From: Nitrososphaeraceae archaeon
GTDB lineage: Archaea; Thermoproteota; Nitrososphaeria; Nitrososphaerales; Nitrososphaeraceae
NCBI GenBank assembly: GCA_016782225.1
Contig: JADDOW010000006.1
Span: 1,213 to 65,212 of the forward strand
Length of the DNA: 64,000 bases
Direction of reading: 5' to 3'
The notes beneath the pieces are model-generated. The model ran no database searches, was not told the origin of the DNA, and saw only the letters and a program-made list of their open reading frames with translations. Below, in pieces: positions 10,257 through 21,453 of this stretch (position 1 is its first letter; the number at the start of each line of letters is the position of its first letter). Position numbers and translations under genes: made by a program.

Positions 10257-11562
10257 TTCGAGATGTATCTCTAGGATATAAAACAACTTCCCTGATATTA
10301 GGTAAATCAGATAAAACCATCATTAATCTATCGAAACCTAAACCACACCCAGAATGAGGCGGCATTCCCCATTCAAAAGATCTTAAATGGTTTGTAAAAC
10401 TATCGATAGGCAATCCTTGGTTTTGTATTCTATATTTGAGCTTGTTGATGTCATGCTGCCTTGTTCCGCCGGATACTAATTCAAGGTATCCATATTGGAG
10501 ATCGAAAGATTTTGACAACATAGGGTCTTTGTCATTCTCATGAATATAGAAGGGTTTCAAATCAAGAGGCCAATCGATTATAAAGTAAAAACTATTGTAT
10601 TTTTCGCCAAGTTTTCGTAGTGAAGAGTCAGAAAGATCATCCCCAAAACTTATTTTTTCATCCATCCCGTCAAGATCTTTCAAGCATTGTTCATAACTTA
10701 AACGTGGAAAAGGAGAATCTACAGCGCCTAAAAACGATTTACTCTCGGAGGAAGACAATCCAGCATGATAATTGGATTCTATTGTATGTTTTAATGTAAT
10801 TTTTACCAAATTTTCAATTATATCCATAATATCAAAATAATCAAGGTACGAGGCTTCTATATCCACACTAAGAAACTCATTGAGATGCCTTACAGTATGA
10901 GAATTCTCCGCTCTAAAATAAGGAGCTATTTCAAATACCCTATCAAGTGAGAGTATGAGCTGTTCTTTATACAACTGGGGGCTCTGGGCTAGGTATCCTT
11001 TCCTTTTAAAATAATCAAGTGAAAAAAGATTGGAACCACCTTCACTGGCGCTCCCTATGATTTTTGGAGTATTAACTTCTATAAAATTATTTAAAATAAA
11101 AAAGTCACGGATTATCTTCAAAACTTGAGACCGTAGGACAAATATCTTGGAAATTCTGGGATTTCTTAAGTCAAGCGCTCTGGAATCAAGTCGGTTATCC
11201 AAATTTGACTCTATTCGGCCCGTAGGATCAATAGGCAAGGATTGAGTTGCTTCAGAATAAACATATATCTCTTTTACTGACACCTCTAATTTGAATTCTC
11301 GAGATTTGGTGGGCTTTATTTTACCAACTATTAGAATGTTGCTTTGTCTGGGTATAGTTTTTGCTTTTTCTAAATTTGGCCCCAAAAGAACAGCTTGTAT
11401 TGCACCCGTTACATCCCTTAATGTCAAAAAACCAAGTTTCCCTATATCCCGGAAATCTTCAATCCATCCGGCAACCCGAATCTCGGCTCCAATTTGTAAA
11501 TTTTTTAAATCTTTCGAAAAATGAGTCCTTGTTAACAATTTTTTGGATTTATCCAAAGCCAT
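10246..11562 (-). CDS. aspS: Aspartate--tRNA(Asp/Asn) ligase
   Basis: OB-fold RVAGWIEDFRDIGKLGFLTLRD; class II motifs FRAENSHTVRHLNEFLSVDIE, GGTRQHD, GCGLGFDRLMM. Confidence 0.93.
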   Translation of the reverse strand: MALDKSKKLLTRTHFSKDLKNLQIGAEIRVAGWIEDFRDIGKLGFLTLRDVTGAIQAVLLGPNLEKAKTIPRQSNILIVGKIKPTKSREFKLEVSVKEIYVYSEATQSLPIDPTGRIESNLDNRLDSRALDLRNPRISKIFVLRSQVLKIIRDFFILNNFIEVNTPKIIGSASEGGSNLFSLDYFKRKGYLAQSPQLYKEQLILSLDRVFEIAPYFRAENSHTVRHLNEFLSVDIEASYLDYFDIMDIIENLVKITLKHTIESNYHAGLSSSESKSFLGAVDSPFPRLSYEQCLKDLDGMDEKISFGDDLSDSSLRKLGEKYNSFYFIIDWPLDLKPFYIHENDKDPMLSKSFDLQYGYLELVSGGTRQHDINKLKYRIQNQGLPIDSFTNHLRSFEWGMPPHSGCGLGFDRLMMVLSDLPNIREVVLYPRDTSRISP

Positions 11563-11621
11563 AACTATTTGTTATCTTCTATTTATTAATTCATTTATTT
11601 TTATACTCAATTGAAAACTGA

Positions 11622-12128
11622 TCATGCTTGAGTTTCGATAATTAAATCAATTTTTCGAAGCGATAGAGATATTTTTTTTATGGTATCAGCTGTCTTTTCT
11701 TTTATATCGTTTATTTTCTTATCTACAACTACTCTTGTTAATTTATGTCCATCTGGTAGCCATATGAAATTAACATTATCAATTCCTATAGGATAAAACA
11801 AGTTTTCTAAAAATCGCCTATCATTAGAATCAGATTCCACTATCCAAACACTTTTCTTAAATGTTTTGAGGATTAAATCAAATAATTTAGTGTTTGAACG
11901 AATCTTTCGTACATCAGAGCTTTTAAAAATTAAAATTATTTCGTCATCTATTTCTTTTGAGCCGATCAGATTCATCTTGTCAATCTCGGGGTTTTTTTGA
12001 GCCAACTTTGTAAGTATTATAGAACCATCAACATCGGATTTTGTTATTTGTCCTGTATAAAGTTTATTTTCACACATATTACACAATATGCCTGTTTTAG
12101 CATCAAAAGTACAAATGGGTGTTTTCAA
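11622..12128 (-). CDS. NusA-like KH-domain protein (archaeal)
   Basis: MKTPICTFDAKTGILCNMCENKL...resembles the archaeal NusA-like KH protein family (C-x2-C N-terminus, FLPDGxK-like C-terminal segment IWLPDGHKLTRVVV). Confidence 0.55.
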   Translation of the reverse strand: MKTPICTFDAKTGILCNMCENKLYTGQITKSDVDGSIILTKLAQKNPEIDKMNLIGSKEIDDEIILIFKSSDVRKIRSNTKLFDLILKTFKKSVWIVESDSNDRRFLENLFYPIGIDNVNFIWLPDGHKLTRVVVDKKINDIKEKTADTIKKISLSLRKIDLIIETQA

Positions 12129-12284
12129 TATCTCTTTTCACTTTTAATTAAAGTGTAATTAACCCTTAAATATCTTGACTTTCATAAAAAGACAGTAAAA
12201 CCCGAGTTTGAGAATAAAAAGTTAGATTAACTAATCATCATATAAAATCTCTTATTTTATTTGTATTTCTTATTCAAAAAACCA

Positions 12285-12545
12285 TTACTGGCATTTTGGC
12301 AAATAATTTAAACTGTTTGGAAATTTGATATTGGTGCTGGTACTCAAGTAAGGTTTATTTGTTTCAGGATGCCGAAAAGCAAAAACTTTAACTCTATGTC
12401 CCATTGCTGTAGTAAAATAACTGTTTTTGTTATTCCAAATTTCATTGGCGATTATTCCAATGTCATATATAGTATCAGATATTCCAACCTGCACAATTAC
12501 ACCTTTTTCATTTTTTTTGACACATGTTATTAGAAACTCCGTCAT
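12285..12545 (-). CDS. DUF3892-like hypothetical protein
   Basis: ITCVKKNEKGVIVQVGISD...VKVFAFRHPETNKPYLSTSTN pattern. Confidence 0.5.
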   Translation of the reverse strand: MTEFLITCVKKNEKGVIVQVGISDTIYDIGIIANEIWNNKNSYFTTAMGHRVKVFAFRHPETNKPYLSTSTNIKFPNSLNYLPKCQ

Positions 12546-12788
12546 AATATTATAGTTATATAGACAGCATTATTTAATAAAATATTAATGTTTTACAATA
12601 TAGATATATTTTCTAAAGTTATCTATATTTATGGCATGTGCTTTAATAACACCTAAAGTGTTATTCATGGTGCATAAAGACAAAGGTAAAAAAAAATGGC
12701 CTGCCAAAAATACTTTAGCCAATAAAAAATTGCGATAGGACTAGGAGGAAGGAATAATACGCATAACAAGAATAGAATATCAAGGGAT

Positions 12789-13775
12789 ATTGTTATTGAC
12801 AAACTTACTATAGATTATGCAACTAAATCAGGTACGTTAACAGCTGTCGAAAACATCTCTTTTGAAGTTTTAGAAGGCATTTCAGTTGGGATAGTAGGTG
12901 AATCGGGCTCGGGCAAAAGCACCCTGGGTCTCGCATTGATTAAATCATTACCATATAACGGAACAGTTCGATCGGGCAACGTGAAATTTAAAGATAAAGA
13001 CATCTTTAAAATGAAAGAAAAGGAGTTTGATGAAGTTTACAGGTGGAAAGAAATTGCCATGATTTTCCAAGGTTCAATGAACACTTTAGATCCAGTTTTT
13101 TCGATTGAAAACCAAATGAAAGAAATTTTAAAGGCCCATAAAATAAAGGATGGTGGAACATATGATTCCACAATAAAAAAAGCGTTGGCTGCAGTAGGTC
13201 TTGATTCAGAAAAAGTAACTAAAAGATATCCACATGAATTAAGTGGAGGAATGAAACAGAGAGTTGTAATTGCAAATTCCCTATTGCTAGAACCATCGAT
13301 ATTGATAGCAGATGAGCCCACAACTGCTTTGGATGTTATTTCGCAATCACATATAATAGCACTTCTTAAAAAAATGAAAGATACAAAAAAAATGGTGATC
13401 ATTATGATAACTCATGATTTATCCCTAATTCCAAGTTTAGTCGACAAGGTTGTGATAATGTATGCAGGTCAAGCTGTTGAAATATCAGATATAAAAACAA
13501 TACTAAATTCTCCTTTGCATCCTTATACTCAAGCACTAATAAAGTCAATTCCTAGAATCAATTCAGTCAAAAAACCAATCCAGTTCATTTTAGGAAATAC
13601 ACCTAATCTTCTAAATATAAAACAGGGATGCAGATTTAGAGATAGGTGTCCACAGGCTTTTGGTATGTGCGAAAAAGATCCCCCAGATATAGACATAGAA
13701 GGCAATCTAGTGAAATGTTGGCTTTATGAAAACAAAATAAAATTACAAAAAACCAAGCAGAATTCAGATATATGA
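12789..13775 (+). CDS. Oligopeptide/dipeptide-type ABC transporter ATPase (OppD/DppD-like); N-terminus extends upstream of the supplied ORF
   Basis: Reading upstream in the frame of ORF 12936 gives IVIDKLTIDYATKSGTLTAVENISFEVLEGISVGIVGESGSGKST (Walker A); LSGGMKQRVVIA signature; OppD C-terminal Cys motif GCRFRDRCPQAFGMCEKDPP. Start codon is uncertain (no in-frame ATG/GTG/TTG before Walker A; frame open back to 12726). Confidence 0.8.
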   Translation: MVIDKLTIDYATKSGTLTAVENISFEVLEGISVGIVGESGSGKSTLGLALIKSLPYNGTVRSGNVKFKDKDIFKMKEKEFDEVYRWKEIAMIFQGSMNTLDPVFSIENQMKEILKAHKIKDGGTYDSTIKKALAAVGLDSEKVTKRYPHELSGGMKQRVVIANSLLLEPSILIADEPTTALDVISQSHIIALLKKMKDTKKMVIIMITHDLSLIPSLVDKVVIMYAGQAVEISDIKTILNSPLHPYTQALIKSIPRINSVKKPIQFILGNTPNLLNIKQGCRFRDRCPQAFGMCEKDPPDIDIEGNLVKCWLYENKIKLQKTKQNSDI

Positions 13776-13844
13776 CAATATAGTGTATTTAACCAAACTA
13801 AATATATTAGATTTATATCTTAACCAAAAGATATAGATAACAGT

Positions 13845-15089
13845 ATGCAAGCTCTTTTTGACGTTTACAAAATAAAACAAGATTTCCCCATCTTAAAAAG
13901 AAATCTAAAAAATGGAAAAAAGTTGATTTACCTAGACAATGCTGCTACCACTCAAAAACCCAAACAAGTTATAGATGCGATTTGTAAATATTATTCCGAA
14001 TACAATTCAAATATTCATCGGGCAGTTTATCAAATAGCAGAAGAAGCTACCGAAGAATACGAGAAAACCAGAGCAAATATTCAGCGATTTATTAATGCCA
14101 GGTATCCCGAAGAAATTATTTTCACAAGAAACACTACAGAATCTATAAATTTAATTGCATGCACATGGGGAAAAAAAAACATCAGAAAGGGAAATAAGAT
14201 CATTTTGACCGAGTATGAGCACCATAGTAACATTGTCCCATGGCAAATGCTGTCTAATGAGAAAGGAGCAAAAATAAACTATACGGATACCGATGAAAAC
14301 GGATATCTGAATTTAGAATCTTTTTCAAAGTTTTTGGAAGACGAGGGGGAAACCAAACTTGTCTCTCTAAGTCACATGTCAAATGTATTAGGAACAGTTT
14401 ATCCTGCTAAGGAGATTATAAAAATGGCCCATGAAAAAAAAGTGCCAGTTGTAATCGACGGGGCTCAATCTGTGCCACATTTGCATACAGATGTCCAAGA
14501 CCTAGATTGTGATTTTTTGGCTTTTTCTGCTCATAAAATGTTAGGCCCAACAGGGGTTGGAATACTCTATGTAAAGAAAGAGATACTTGAGCACATGCCT
14601 CCTTTTATTACAGGAGGGGATATGATAAAAGAAGTACATAAAGAGAATACAGTCTTTAATGAATTACCATACAAATTTGAAGGAGGTACGCCAAATATTG
14701 CAGATGTGATAGGATTCAATGCTGCAATAGAGTACTTAAAGAGAATAGGGATGGAAAATGTAAGAGACCATGAAATAGAGCTAATAAAATATCTTTACAA
14801 CAGCATTAAGGATATCAAAGGCATTAAAATCTATGGGCCTGAACGAGTCATAGATAGAGGTGGACTTGTGACATTTAATATTGAAGGAATTCACCCTCAT
14901 GACTGTGCCACAATTCTAAATGATTTTGGAATAGCAATAAGGTCTGGACATCATTGTGCCCAGGTACTAATGGAAAAATTAGACATCATTGCTTCTTCTA
15001 GAGCCAGCATTTATATCTACAATACAAAGGAGGAAATCGATATATTTGTAGATGCTTTAAATCATGTAAGGAGAATATTCCAGGTATGA
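13845..15089 (+). CDS. sufS: Cysteine desulfurase SufS
   Basis: YLDNAATTQKPKQV, VVIDGAQSVPHLHTDVQDLDCDFLAFSAHKMLGPTGVG, RSGHHCAQ. Confidence 0.95.
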   Translation: MQALFDVYKIKQDFPILKRNLKNGKKLIYLDNAATTQKPKQVIDAICKYYSEYNSNIHRAVYQIAEEATEEYEKTRANIQRFINARYPEEIIFTRNTTESINLIACTWGKKNIRKGNKIILTEYEHHSNIVPWQMLSNEKGAKINYTDTDENGYLNLESFSKFLEDEGETKLVSLSHMSNVLGTVYPAKEIIKMAHEKKVPVVIDGAQSVPHLHTDVQDLDCDFLAFSAHKMLGPTGVGILYVKKEILEHMPPFITGGDMIKEVHKENTVFNELPYKFEGGTPNIADVIGFNAAIEYLKRIGMENVRDHEIELIKYLYNSIKDIKGIKIYGPERVIDRGGLVTFNIEGIHPHDCATILNDFGIAIRSGHHCAQVLMEKLDIIASSRASIYIYNTKEEIDIFVDALNHVRRIFQV

Positions 15090-15514
15090 GCGAGGACATT
15101 TATAGAGAAATGATATTGGACCACTATCGAAATCCAAGGAACAAAGGAAAAATAGAAGAACCAGATGTAAGGATACATGATAGCAACCCATTATGTGGTG
15201 ATGAAATTTCTATTGATTTAAAAATAGAAGGTGACACTATAAAGGATGTTAAATTTGATGGAAGAGGATGCGCCATAAGTCAAGCCAGTGCTTCAATGCT
15301 TACTGAGATGGTATCAAATAAGCCTTTGACAACAATAAAAGACATTACAAAAAACGATATTCTTGAAAATATTGGTTTAACTAATTTAGGCCCTGCGAGA
15401 ATAAAGTGTGCACTATTATCTTTAAAAGTATTGAAACTCGGAATGATAAAATTCTATACGGATAAAGATCCAAACTCTGCTGAAAAGTTGAAAGAAGAAT
15501 CAAAAGTTTTTTAA
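15086..15514 (+). CDS. sufU: Fe-S scaffold SufU/IscU-like
   Basis: ILDHYRNPRNKG, NPLCGDEI, GRGCAISQASASMLTE; 4-bp ATGA overlap with sufS. Confidence 0.92.
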   Translation: MSEDIYREMILDHYRNPRNKGKIEEPDVRIHDSNPLCGDEISIDLKIEGDTIKDVKFDGRGCAISQASASMLTEMVSNKPLTTIKDITKNDILENIGLTNLGPARIKCALLSLKVLKLGMIKFYTDKDPNSAEKLKEESKVF

Positions 15515-15576
15515 CAAATTCAAGTTTAGCCTATAGAGTCTGACCATAGAAGAATAAGAAGTTCACAAAATAGAGT

Positions 15577-16275
15577 ATGAATAAACCAAGCAATAGTATT
15601 GATATCAAACACAACCCTTTTTGGGAGATAAAGAAATCACATATTTTGGTATTTTTATTCTGTTTTCTTATAATAACAGTACTAACTATCATAGGCTTAA
15701 CAAAAGGACTAGATAACACGATTTCAGATTTTTTTAGAAAAATTTTCAGAAATGAGCAAAGTGACATATCAATTATAATTATAACAACATCATCAGATAC
15801 AATAAATCTAACAATTATAGGATTTATTTTAACGGCAATCAAGAAAACAAGACAATTCGGAATGATATTATTGATTTCCATAGTTACAATTACAATTGTA
15901 GTAACATATGCCAAACCCTTTTTTGCAGTGGAACAGCCACCATATGTTTTTAACCCAATTGTTATCCTTCCAGATAAATTTACCCTCGAGAAGGATAGCT
16001 TTATGCCTTTTGCCCAAAACTATTCATACCCGTCTAATCATTTAGCATCCACTACTGCCTTTAGTTTTATTATTGGTGGATTAATTTATAAAAGATACCC
16101 TTACTTTGCGAAAGGGTTTATGATATTTTTTCCCACAGCGATAGGAATAACAAAATTATATCTCTTGCAACAATATTTTACCGATTTGTTAGGTGGTTAT
16201 TTTTTGGGTTTAATACTATCAAGTTTAATTATCAAAATATTAAAGGCAGAACCCAGAGTCAAAAGTGAACATTAA
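15577..16275 (+). CDS. PAP2-family membrane phosphatase
   Basis: SYPSNHLASTTAFSF and LYLLQQYFTDLLGGYFLG resemble PSGH / RxxxxxHxxxD motifs; multi-TM. Confidence 0.7.
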   Translation: MNKPSNSIDIKHNPFWEIKKSHILVFLFCFLIITVLTIIGLTKGLDNTISDFFRKIFRNEQSDISIIIITTSSDTINLTIIGFILTAIKKTRQFGMILLISIVTITIVVTYAKPFFAVEQPPYVFNPIVILPDKFTLEKDSFMPFAQNYSYPSNHLASTTAFSFIIGGLIYKRYPYFAKGFMIFFPTAIGITKLYLLQQYFTDLLGGYFLGLILSSLIIKILKAEPRVKSEH

Positions 16276-16370
16276 AAGTGGTGGTAAAAGGAAAAATGCT
16301 ATTCACAGAATACAACACGGCACATTAAAAACATTATAAAAAAACAAATAACAAGATAAAATATTTAAAG

Positions 16371-16721
16371 TTAAACTATAGCTGAGTATATCGATGGATC
16401 AATTAATAGCCAACCAAAATGATTTTCATCATGAATGTATCTAAGTTCACGAACTCGTGGCTTTAATTTATATTTCCTCATTCCAATTAAAAAGTCATGT
16501 TGGATTTGTAATCCCAATTTTTTTGTTAAATTGTTAATATTCTGTGAGTCCTTTGAGCGTGGCAACAAAATTCTAAAACTAAAATTATTATTCGCATAAG
16601 ATTTTGAATAAACTTCTAACATATCATCAATTAAGTCAGGAATGCCTTCAAAGTCAAGTATTTCCACAGACTTTAATGCTTTAAACGATCTAATAGATTG
16701 AACATTTATCAAATAGATCAA
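16371..16721 (-). CDS. Hypothetical protein (116 aa)
   Basis: Uninterrupted ORF with plausible protein composition, no recognised domain. Confidence 0.45.
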   Translation of the reverse strand: MIYLINVQSIRSFKALKSVEILDFEGIPDLIDDMLEVYSKSYANNNFSFRILLPRSKDSQNINNLTKKLGLQIQHDFLIGMRKYKLKPRVRELRYIHDENHFGWLLIDPSIYSAIV

Positions 16722-16922
16722 AAAATAATATAGGGTATCAATTAATATAGATTATTACTATTTTTATCAGCAGTATCCAATAATTTTTTGTAGTTATTCT
16801 TGTATTTAATATATACACAATAACCATCATCACAATCAAAGCATAAATAAAATAAATTTAAAAATTTTAGGTTGATATTTAGAATTGACTACTAATTCTA
16901 CTACTTAGGCTGAGAATAGGAC

Positions 16923-17081
16923 TTATTCTTTTTTCGCAGCCTCATTTTTAGTGTTAAATCGAGTTTTTAATTTATTTAGGCTAGTAGACAATTCCTTTAT
17001 TTTAGTTTCAATTTTTTTTATCTCACTCATTGCTGAACTATCTTTTTTGTTTTCCGTTTTTTCCGGTTTTTTTGAACTCAT
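16923..17081 (-). CDS. Small coiled-coil-like protein (52 aa)
   Basis: Reverse strand MSSKKPEKTENKKDSSAMSEIKKIETKIKELSTSLNKLKTRFNTKNEAAKKE*. Confidence 0.4.
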   Translation of the reverse strand: MSSKKPEKTENKKDSSAMSEIKKIETKIKELSTSLNKLKTRFNTKNEAAKKE

Positions 17082-17242
17082 GATAAGTATTAATTAATAA
17101 ATATTAAATAGAATATGTTTCTTCCTACCAGGAATTAGTATCATTTTAAATCACATTAGAACAATTATGTTTTAATTAAATTCTAATAATAGACATACTA
17201 TTGTAATTAGAATTATGTATCATTCTATTTCATATAATAGTC

Positions 17243-17446
17243 ATGTTGAAAATTAAATACGGCGAATATACAAAACAAAGGATATGTTTAGAAATAAACG
17301 AACCATCTAATTTACAATTATTTTACAACACAAAATCAAAACAACTTTTTTTTATTCAATCAAATTATAGAGCATCACAGTATTCCATTGCAATAGATTG
17401 TACAATAAAAAAACGATTATCCGTTATTATCGAGATCAAAACTTAA
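17243..17446 (+). CDS. Hypothetical protein (67 aa)
   Basis: ATG-start ORF in otherwise empty intergenic region; no domain recognised. Confidence 0.3.
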   Translation: MLKIKYGEYTKQRICLEINEPSNLQLFYNTKSKQLFFIQSNYRASQYSIAIDCTIKKRLSVIIEIKT

Positions 17447-17472
17447 ATATTTTATTTTTTGTGAGTTAATAT

Positions 17473-18747
17473 ATGTCAAACTCCAGCAATGACAAGAATT
17501 TAACTGACAACCCATATCAAATGGCGCTAAAACAATTAGAAGAAACTGCAAAATTAATAGGCCTAGATCCCGGCATACACAAGATCCTATCAAAACCAAA
17601 GAGAGTTTTGACGGTTTCTTTGCCAGTAAAAATGGATAATGGGGATATAGAAGTTTTTACAGGATTTAGATCCCAACACAATAATTCAAGAGGACCATAC
17701 AAAGGAGGTATAAGATATCACCCCCAAGTCTCGGTTGAGGAAGTAATGGCCCTCTCCATGTGGATGACATGGAAAAGTGCAATTGTAGATATTCCCCTTG
17801 GCGGAGGAAAAGGAGGCATAATATGCGATCCCAAAGTTATGTCCAAATTGGAACGCGAAAGACTGACCCGAAGATACGCATATGCAATTTCAGATATTAT
17901 TGGCCCTTATACGGATATTCCAGCACCTGATGTATATACAGGAAGCGAGGAAATGGCGTGGATTATGGACACATATTCAACACTGAAAGGAAATTATGTA
18001 CAACCAGAAGTCATTACGGGAAAGCCGATATCGATAGGGGGATCATTAGGCAGAACTGAAGCAACAGGAAGAGGAGTTGGATTCACGGTCAGAGAAGCAG
18101 CTAAAAAGCTAAACATACAAATGAATGACGCAACAGTAGTGGTCCAAGGGTTTGGTAATGCAGGCCAATTTGCAGCTCAATTAGTACAAGACCAAGGTGC
18201 CAAAATAATTGCAGTATCGGACACACAGGGCGCCATACTAAATAAAAACGGCTTTCAAATAAATGAATTAATCAGATATAAAAATGAAAACAATACGGTA
18301 AAAGGCTTTCCGGGTGCAACTGATATATCCAATGAGGAACTATTGACCACAGAATGTACTGTTTTGATACCAGCAGCCCTGGAAAACCAAATTACAAAGA
18401 ATAATGCCTCAAAAATCAAAACAAAAATAGTTGCAGAGGCTGCGAATGGTCCTACTACACCGGAGGCAGATGATATTCTTTATCAAAATAAAATACTAGT
18501 AATTCCGGATGTTCTTGCAAATAGTGGTGGCGTTACCGTATCATATTTTGAGTGGTTACAAAACTTAAGGAGAGAATACTGGACTGAAAATTATGTAAAC
18601 GAGAGATTGGACAACATACTAACAAAAGCATTTGGTGAAGTTTATGATACGCATATACAGTACAATACCAATATGAGAACTGCAAGTATTGCCTTAGCGG
18701 TAAATAGGGTAGCAGAAGCTATAAAAATTAGGGGTATTTGGCCTTAA
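17473..18747 (+). CDS. gdhA: Glutamate dehydrogenase
   Basis: GPYKGGIRYHPQVSVEEVMALSMWMTWKSAIVDIPLGGGKGGI, GRTEATGRGVGF, VVQGFGNAGQFAA. Confidence 0.95.
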   Translation: MSNSSNDKNLTDNPYQMALKQLEETAKLIGLDPGIHKILSKPKRVLTVSLPVKMDNGDIEVFTGFRSQHNNSRGPYKGGIRYHPQVSVEEVMALSMWMTWKSAIVDIPLGGGKGGIICDPKVMSKLERERLTRRYAYAISDIIGPYTDIPAPDVYTGSEEMAWIMDTYSTLKGNYVQPEVITGKPISIGGSLGRTEATGRGVGFTVREAAKKLNIQMNDATVVVQGFGNAGQFAAQLVQDQGAKIIAVSDTQGAILNKNGFQINELIRYKNENNTVKGFPGATDISNEELLTTECTVLIPAALENQITKNNASKIKTKIVAEAANGPTTPEADDILYQNKILVIPDVLANSGGVTVSYFEWLQNLRREYWTENYVNERLDNILTKAFGEVYDTHIQYNTNMRTASIALAVNRVAEAIKIRGIWP

Positions 18748-18781
18748 AAAAAATTTATATATTCTATTAATAGAATTTTAT

Positions 18782-19132
18782 TTATTCGGTTGAGAATGAA
18801 TGTCCACATGAACAGCTTTTTGTGACATTAGGATTTCCTATTTTAAACCCTGAGCCCATCAAGCTTTCGATGTAGTCAACATTTGCACCTTTAAGGTATT
18901 TTTGACTATAATTATCAACCAAGATTTTAATGCCATTTTGTTCTAAAACGATATCATCCTCATCAGGGTTCTCTTCAAAACCCATACCATAAGATAATCC
19001 GGAACATCCCCCCCCTGTTACATATACTCTTAAATAGAGATTGTCTTTACCTTCTTGTTTCATAAACTCCATAACTTTTTCAGCAGCTTTTGGAGTTACA
19101 TCGACTACTTGAGATTGTTGAGCATTTTCCAT
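18782..19132 (-). CDS. HesB/IscA-family Fe-S assembly protein
   Basis: VYVTGGGCSGLSYGMGF ... SCSCGHSFS (conserved Cys triad). Confidence 0.9.
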   Translation of the reverse strand: MENAQQSQVVDVTPKAAEKVMEFMKQEGKDNLYLRVYVTGGGCSGLSYGMGFEENPDEDDIVLEQNGIKILVDNYSQKYLKGANVDYIESLMGSGFKIGNPNVTKSCSCGHSFSTE

Positions 19133-19200
19133 GATAAGTTATATTACATAATTAAGTCTATTAAGTTTTTCCAAAGAAAAAACAAAAAAAGTGTGTAGAA

Positions 19201-21318
19201 TTATTTGTTAGATAATGCAGACCATTTTGCCAAGGAGCCTGCAGCTGTTGTCCATGTATTTACAGACTGATAAACAGGAACCTGATTTTCTTCCAACCTA
19301 TTGGCCATTTTCTGCGTAAACGGTCCGCCCAAAGCACCCACCAAAATAGGTTTTTTCATTTGTCTGTTAAATTCCGACAGAACATCTATTATATTTTCTT
19401 CCAGTGGATCATCCTGAAATACAAACCATGGCATTATGATGTCAACATTAGGATCATCCATAAAGGTCTGAACTGCAAATTTATAATCAGCAGCATTTGC
19501 TGACCCCGTAATATCACAAGGATTTCCAATTACGTAAGTAGGTGGATAATGAGATTTAAATGAACTTATGCTTTGATCACTCAAATTTGCCACCTGAAGA
19601 CCAAGTCTTTCAAACTGGTCAATAGCAGCAATTATTGGTCCGGCCCCATTTGTGACCATGGCAACTCGATTTCCTTTAGGAACAGGTTGCCACGAAAGAG
19701 ATTTTAATGAAGCAGTCAACTCATCATAGCTATCTACAGAAATAATTCCGCTTTGAGAAAATGCCCCCTTTACAACTGCATATGTCCCACCTAACGAACC
19801 TGTATGGGAAGCAGCTTGTTTTGCCCCCCTGATTGTTCTACCATTTTTGAACACTACAATTGGTTTCTTTCCTTCCAAAATCACCTTTTTTGCAGTGCTA
19901 ACAAATTTTCTCCCATCTCCAAGTCCCTCAACATACAAACCAATAACTTTTGTTTGAGAATCTTCAGATAAATACCATATCATGTCGGCCTCATCGACAT
20001 CAGATCTATTGCCATAGGAAATCATTTTGCTCATACCAAATGGTGAAGAATGTTCCATAAATGCAATGCCAATAGTGCCACTCTGAGAAAGAAACGCAAC
20101 ATTGCCATTTTTTGGCCTCAGCATTCTTTCATGTCCCTGGAATGCGCAATCAAGTCTGTTTGCTCCATTGAACATACCAATACAATTAGGTCCAATAATA
20201 CGGATTTTCAATTGAGACGACAGATCTTTTATTTGCTGCTCTATTTCGGCCCTTTCGCCACCAAGTTCTTTACCACCACCTGAAATTATTACCATGTTAT
20301 GGATTCCCTTTGCACCACATATCTTCAACAAATCAGGAACAAATTTTAGGTCAACAGTAACAACTACTACATCAACTGGATCCGGTATTTCATCAAGGCT
20401 TCTATATGCCTTTATCCCCATAATCTCAGAGTAACCTTTGGCATTTACAGGATAAACTTTACCTTTATAATCATGTTTAGCTAATGATTCCAAAACAGAG
20501 TTACCAACTTTACCAACCTCTGGAGAAGCACCTATCAATGCAATAGACTTGGCATTAAAGAACAAATCCATTTGATGTGAATTTGGTTGAGCAACAGACA
20601 CTGCATCATATCTGGGATTAGCAGCCAAAAGGATTTTTGCATCAGCAACAAAATAACTATCAGGATATACAATAATAGGGTTAAAATCAATGCTTTCGTA
20701 ATAAGGAGAAATATCAAATCCCAATTTCCCTATATTGACAAGAGCATCACTCAAAATATCCATATCAATCGGTTGGGAACCCCTGTGACCCTTGAGTAAC
20801 ATTTTGCCTTGGAGATCCTCTATCATTTCCAATGCATCCTCTTTTGTGATTGGCAGAACTCTAAAAGATACATCTTTAAAGAGTTCGGTGAATATACCTC
20901 CGAGCCCAACCATTATAACAGGTCCAAATTGAGAATCATTTTGCAAACCTACAATAATTTCAACACCTTTGGGAACCATTTTTTCAAGCAAAATGCCTTT
21001 CACATCATATTGCTTTGAAAGTCGTTCATACATATCATTGAATGCGGACTTTACTTGCCCATCATCTTTAAGGTCGATTTTAACCCCTCCAACATCAGTC
21101 TTATGCAAAATTTGGGGAGATACCACTTTAGCAACAAGTGGATAACCAATAGAATTAGCCTCTTTTACGGCCGTTTCAACATCTTTTACCAAAGCAAACT
21201 TGGGTACTTGTATATCGTACAAAGTAAGAACATTTTTTGCGATTTCTTCCGTAATTACTTGAGTATGATTTTTAAAGGCATCTTCAAATATTGATTTTAC
21301 GTTATTTTGATATGTCAA
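19201..21318 (-). CDS. ADP-forming acyl-CoA synthetase (ACD family; candidate 3-hydroxypropionyl-/4-hydroxybutyryl-CoA synthetase of the thaumarchaeal HP/HB cycle)
   Basis: N-terminal ATP-grasp ([26 protein letters not shown]) fused to CoA-binding/succinyl-CoA-ligase-like domains ([46 protein letters not shown]). Confidence 0.85.
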   Translation of the reverse strand: MTYQNNVKSIFEDAFKNHTQVITEEIAKNVLTLYDIQVPKFALVKDVETAVKEANSIGYPLVAKVVSPQILHKTDVGGVKIDLKDDGQVKSAFNDMYERLSKQYDVKGILLEKMVPKGVEIIVGLQNDSQFGPVIMVGLGGIFTELFKDVSFRVLPITKEDALEMIEDLQGKMLLKGHRGSQPIDMDILSDALVNIGKLGFDISPYYESIDFNPIIVYPDSYFVADAKILLAANPRYDAVSVAQPNSHQMDLFFNAKSIALIGASPEVGKVGNSVLESLAKHDYKGKVYPVNAKGYSEIMGIKAYRSLDEIPDPVDVVVVTVDLKFVPDLLKICGAKGIHNMVIISGGGKELGGERAEIEQQIKDLSSQLKIRIIGPNCIGMFNGANRLDCAFQGHERMLRPKNGNVAFLSQSGTIGIAFMEHSSPFGMSKMISYGNRSDVDEADMIWYLSEDSQTKVIGLYVEGLGDGRKFVSTAKKVILEGKKPIVVFKNGRTIRGAKQAASHTGSLGGTYAVVKGAFSQSGIISVDSYDELTASLKSLSWQPVPKGNRVAMVTNGAGPIIAAIDQFERLGLQVANLSDQSISSFKSHYPPTYVIGNPCDITGSANAADYKFAVQTFMDDPNVDIIMPWFVFQDDPLEENIIDVLSEFNRQMKKPILVGALGGPFTQKMANRLEENQVPVYQSVNTWTTAAGSLAKWSALSNK

Positions 21319-21453
21319 TAAAACTGTTTAAATGGTACGATTTAAAAATTTTCCTTAGTCTTGCTAAATATAAATATTAATTGTACATTAAAAAATACCA
21401 ATTTTTAGGGAAGTATTGATTTTATGTTCACCATAAAATCAAATGATCACACT

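Noticed and set aside
13845-15514. Considered whether the upstream ABC ATPase is SufC in a suf operon
   Set aside because: The ATPase has OppD/DppD C-terminal Cys motif (CRFRDRCPQAFGMC) and is not SufC-like.
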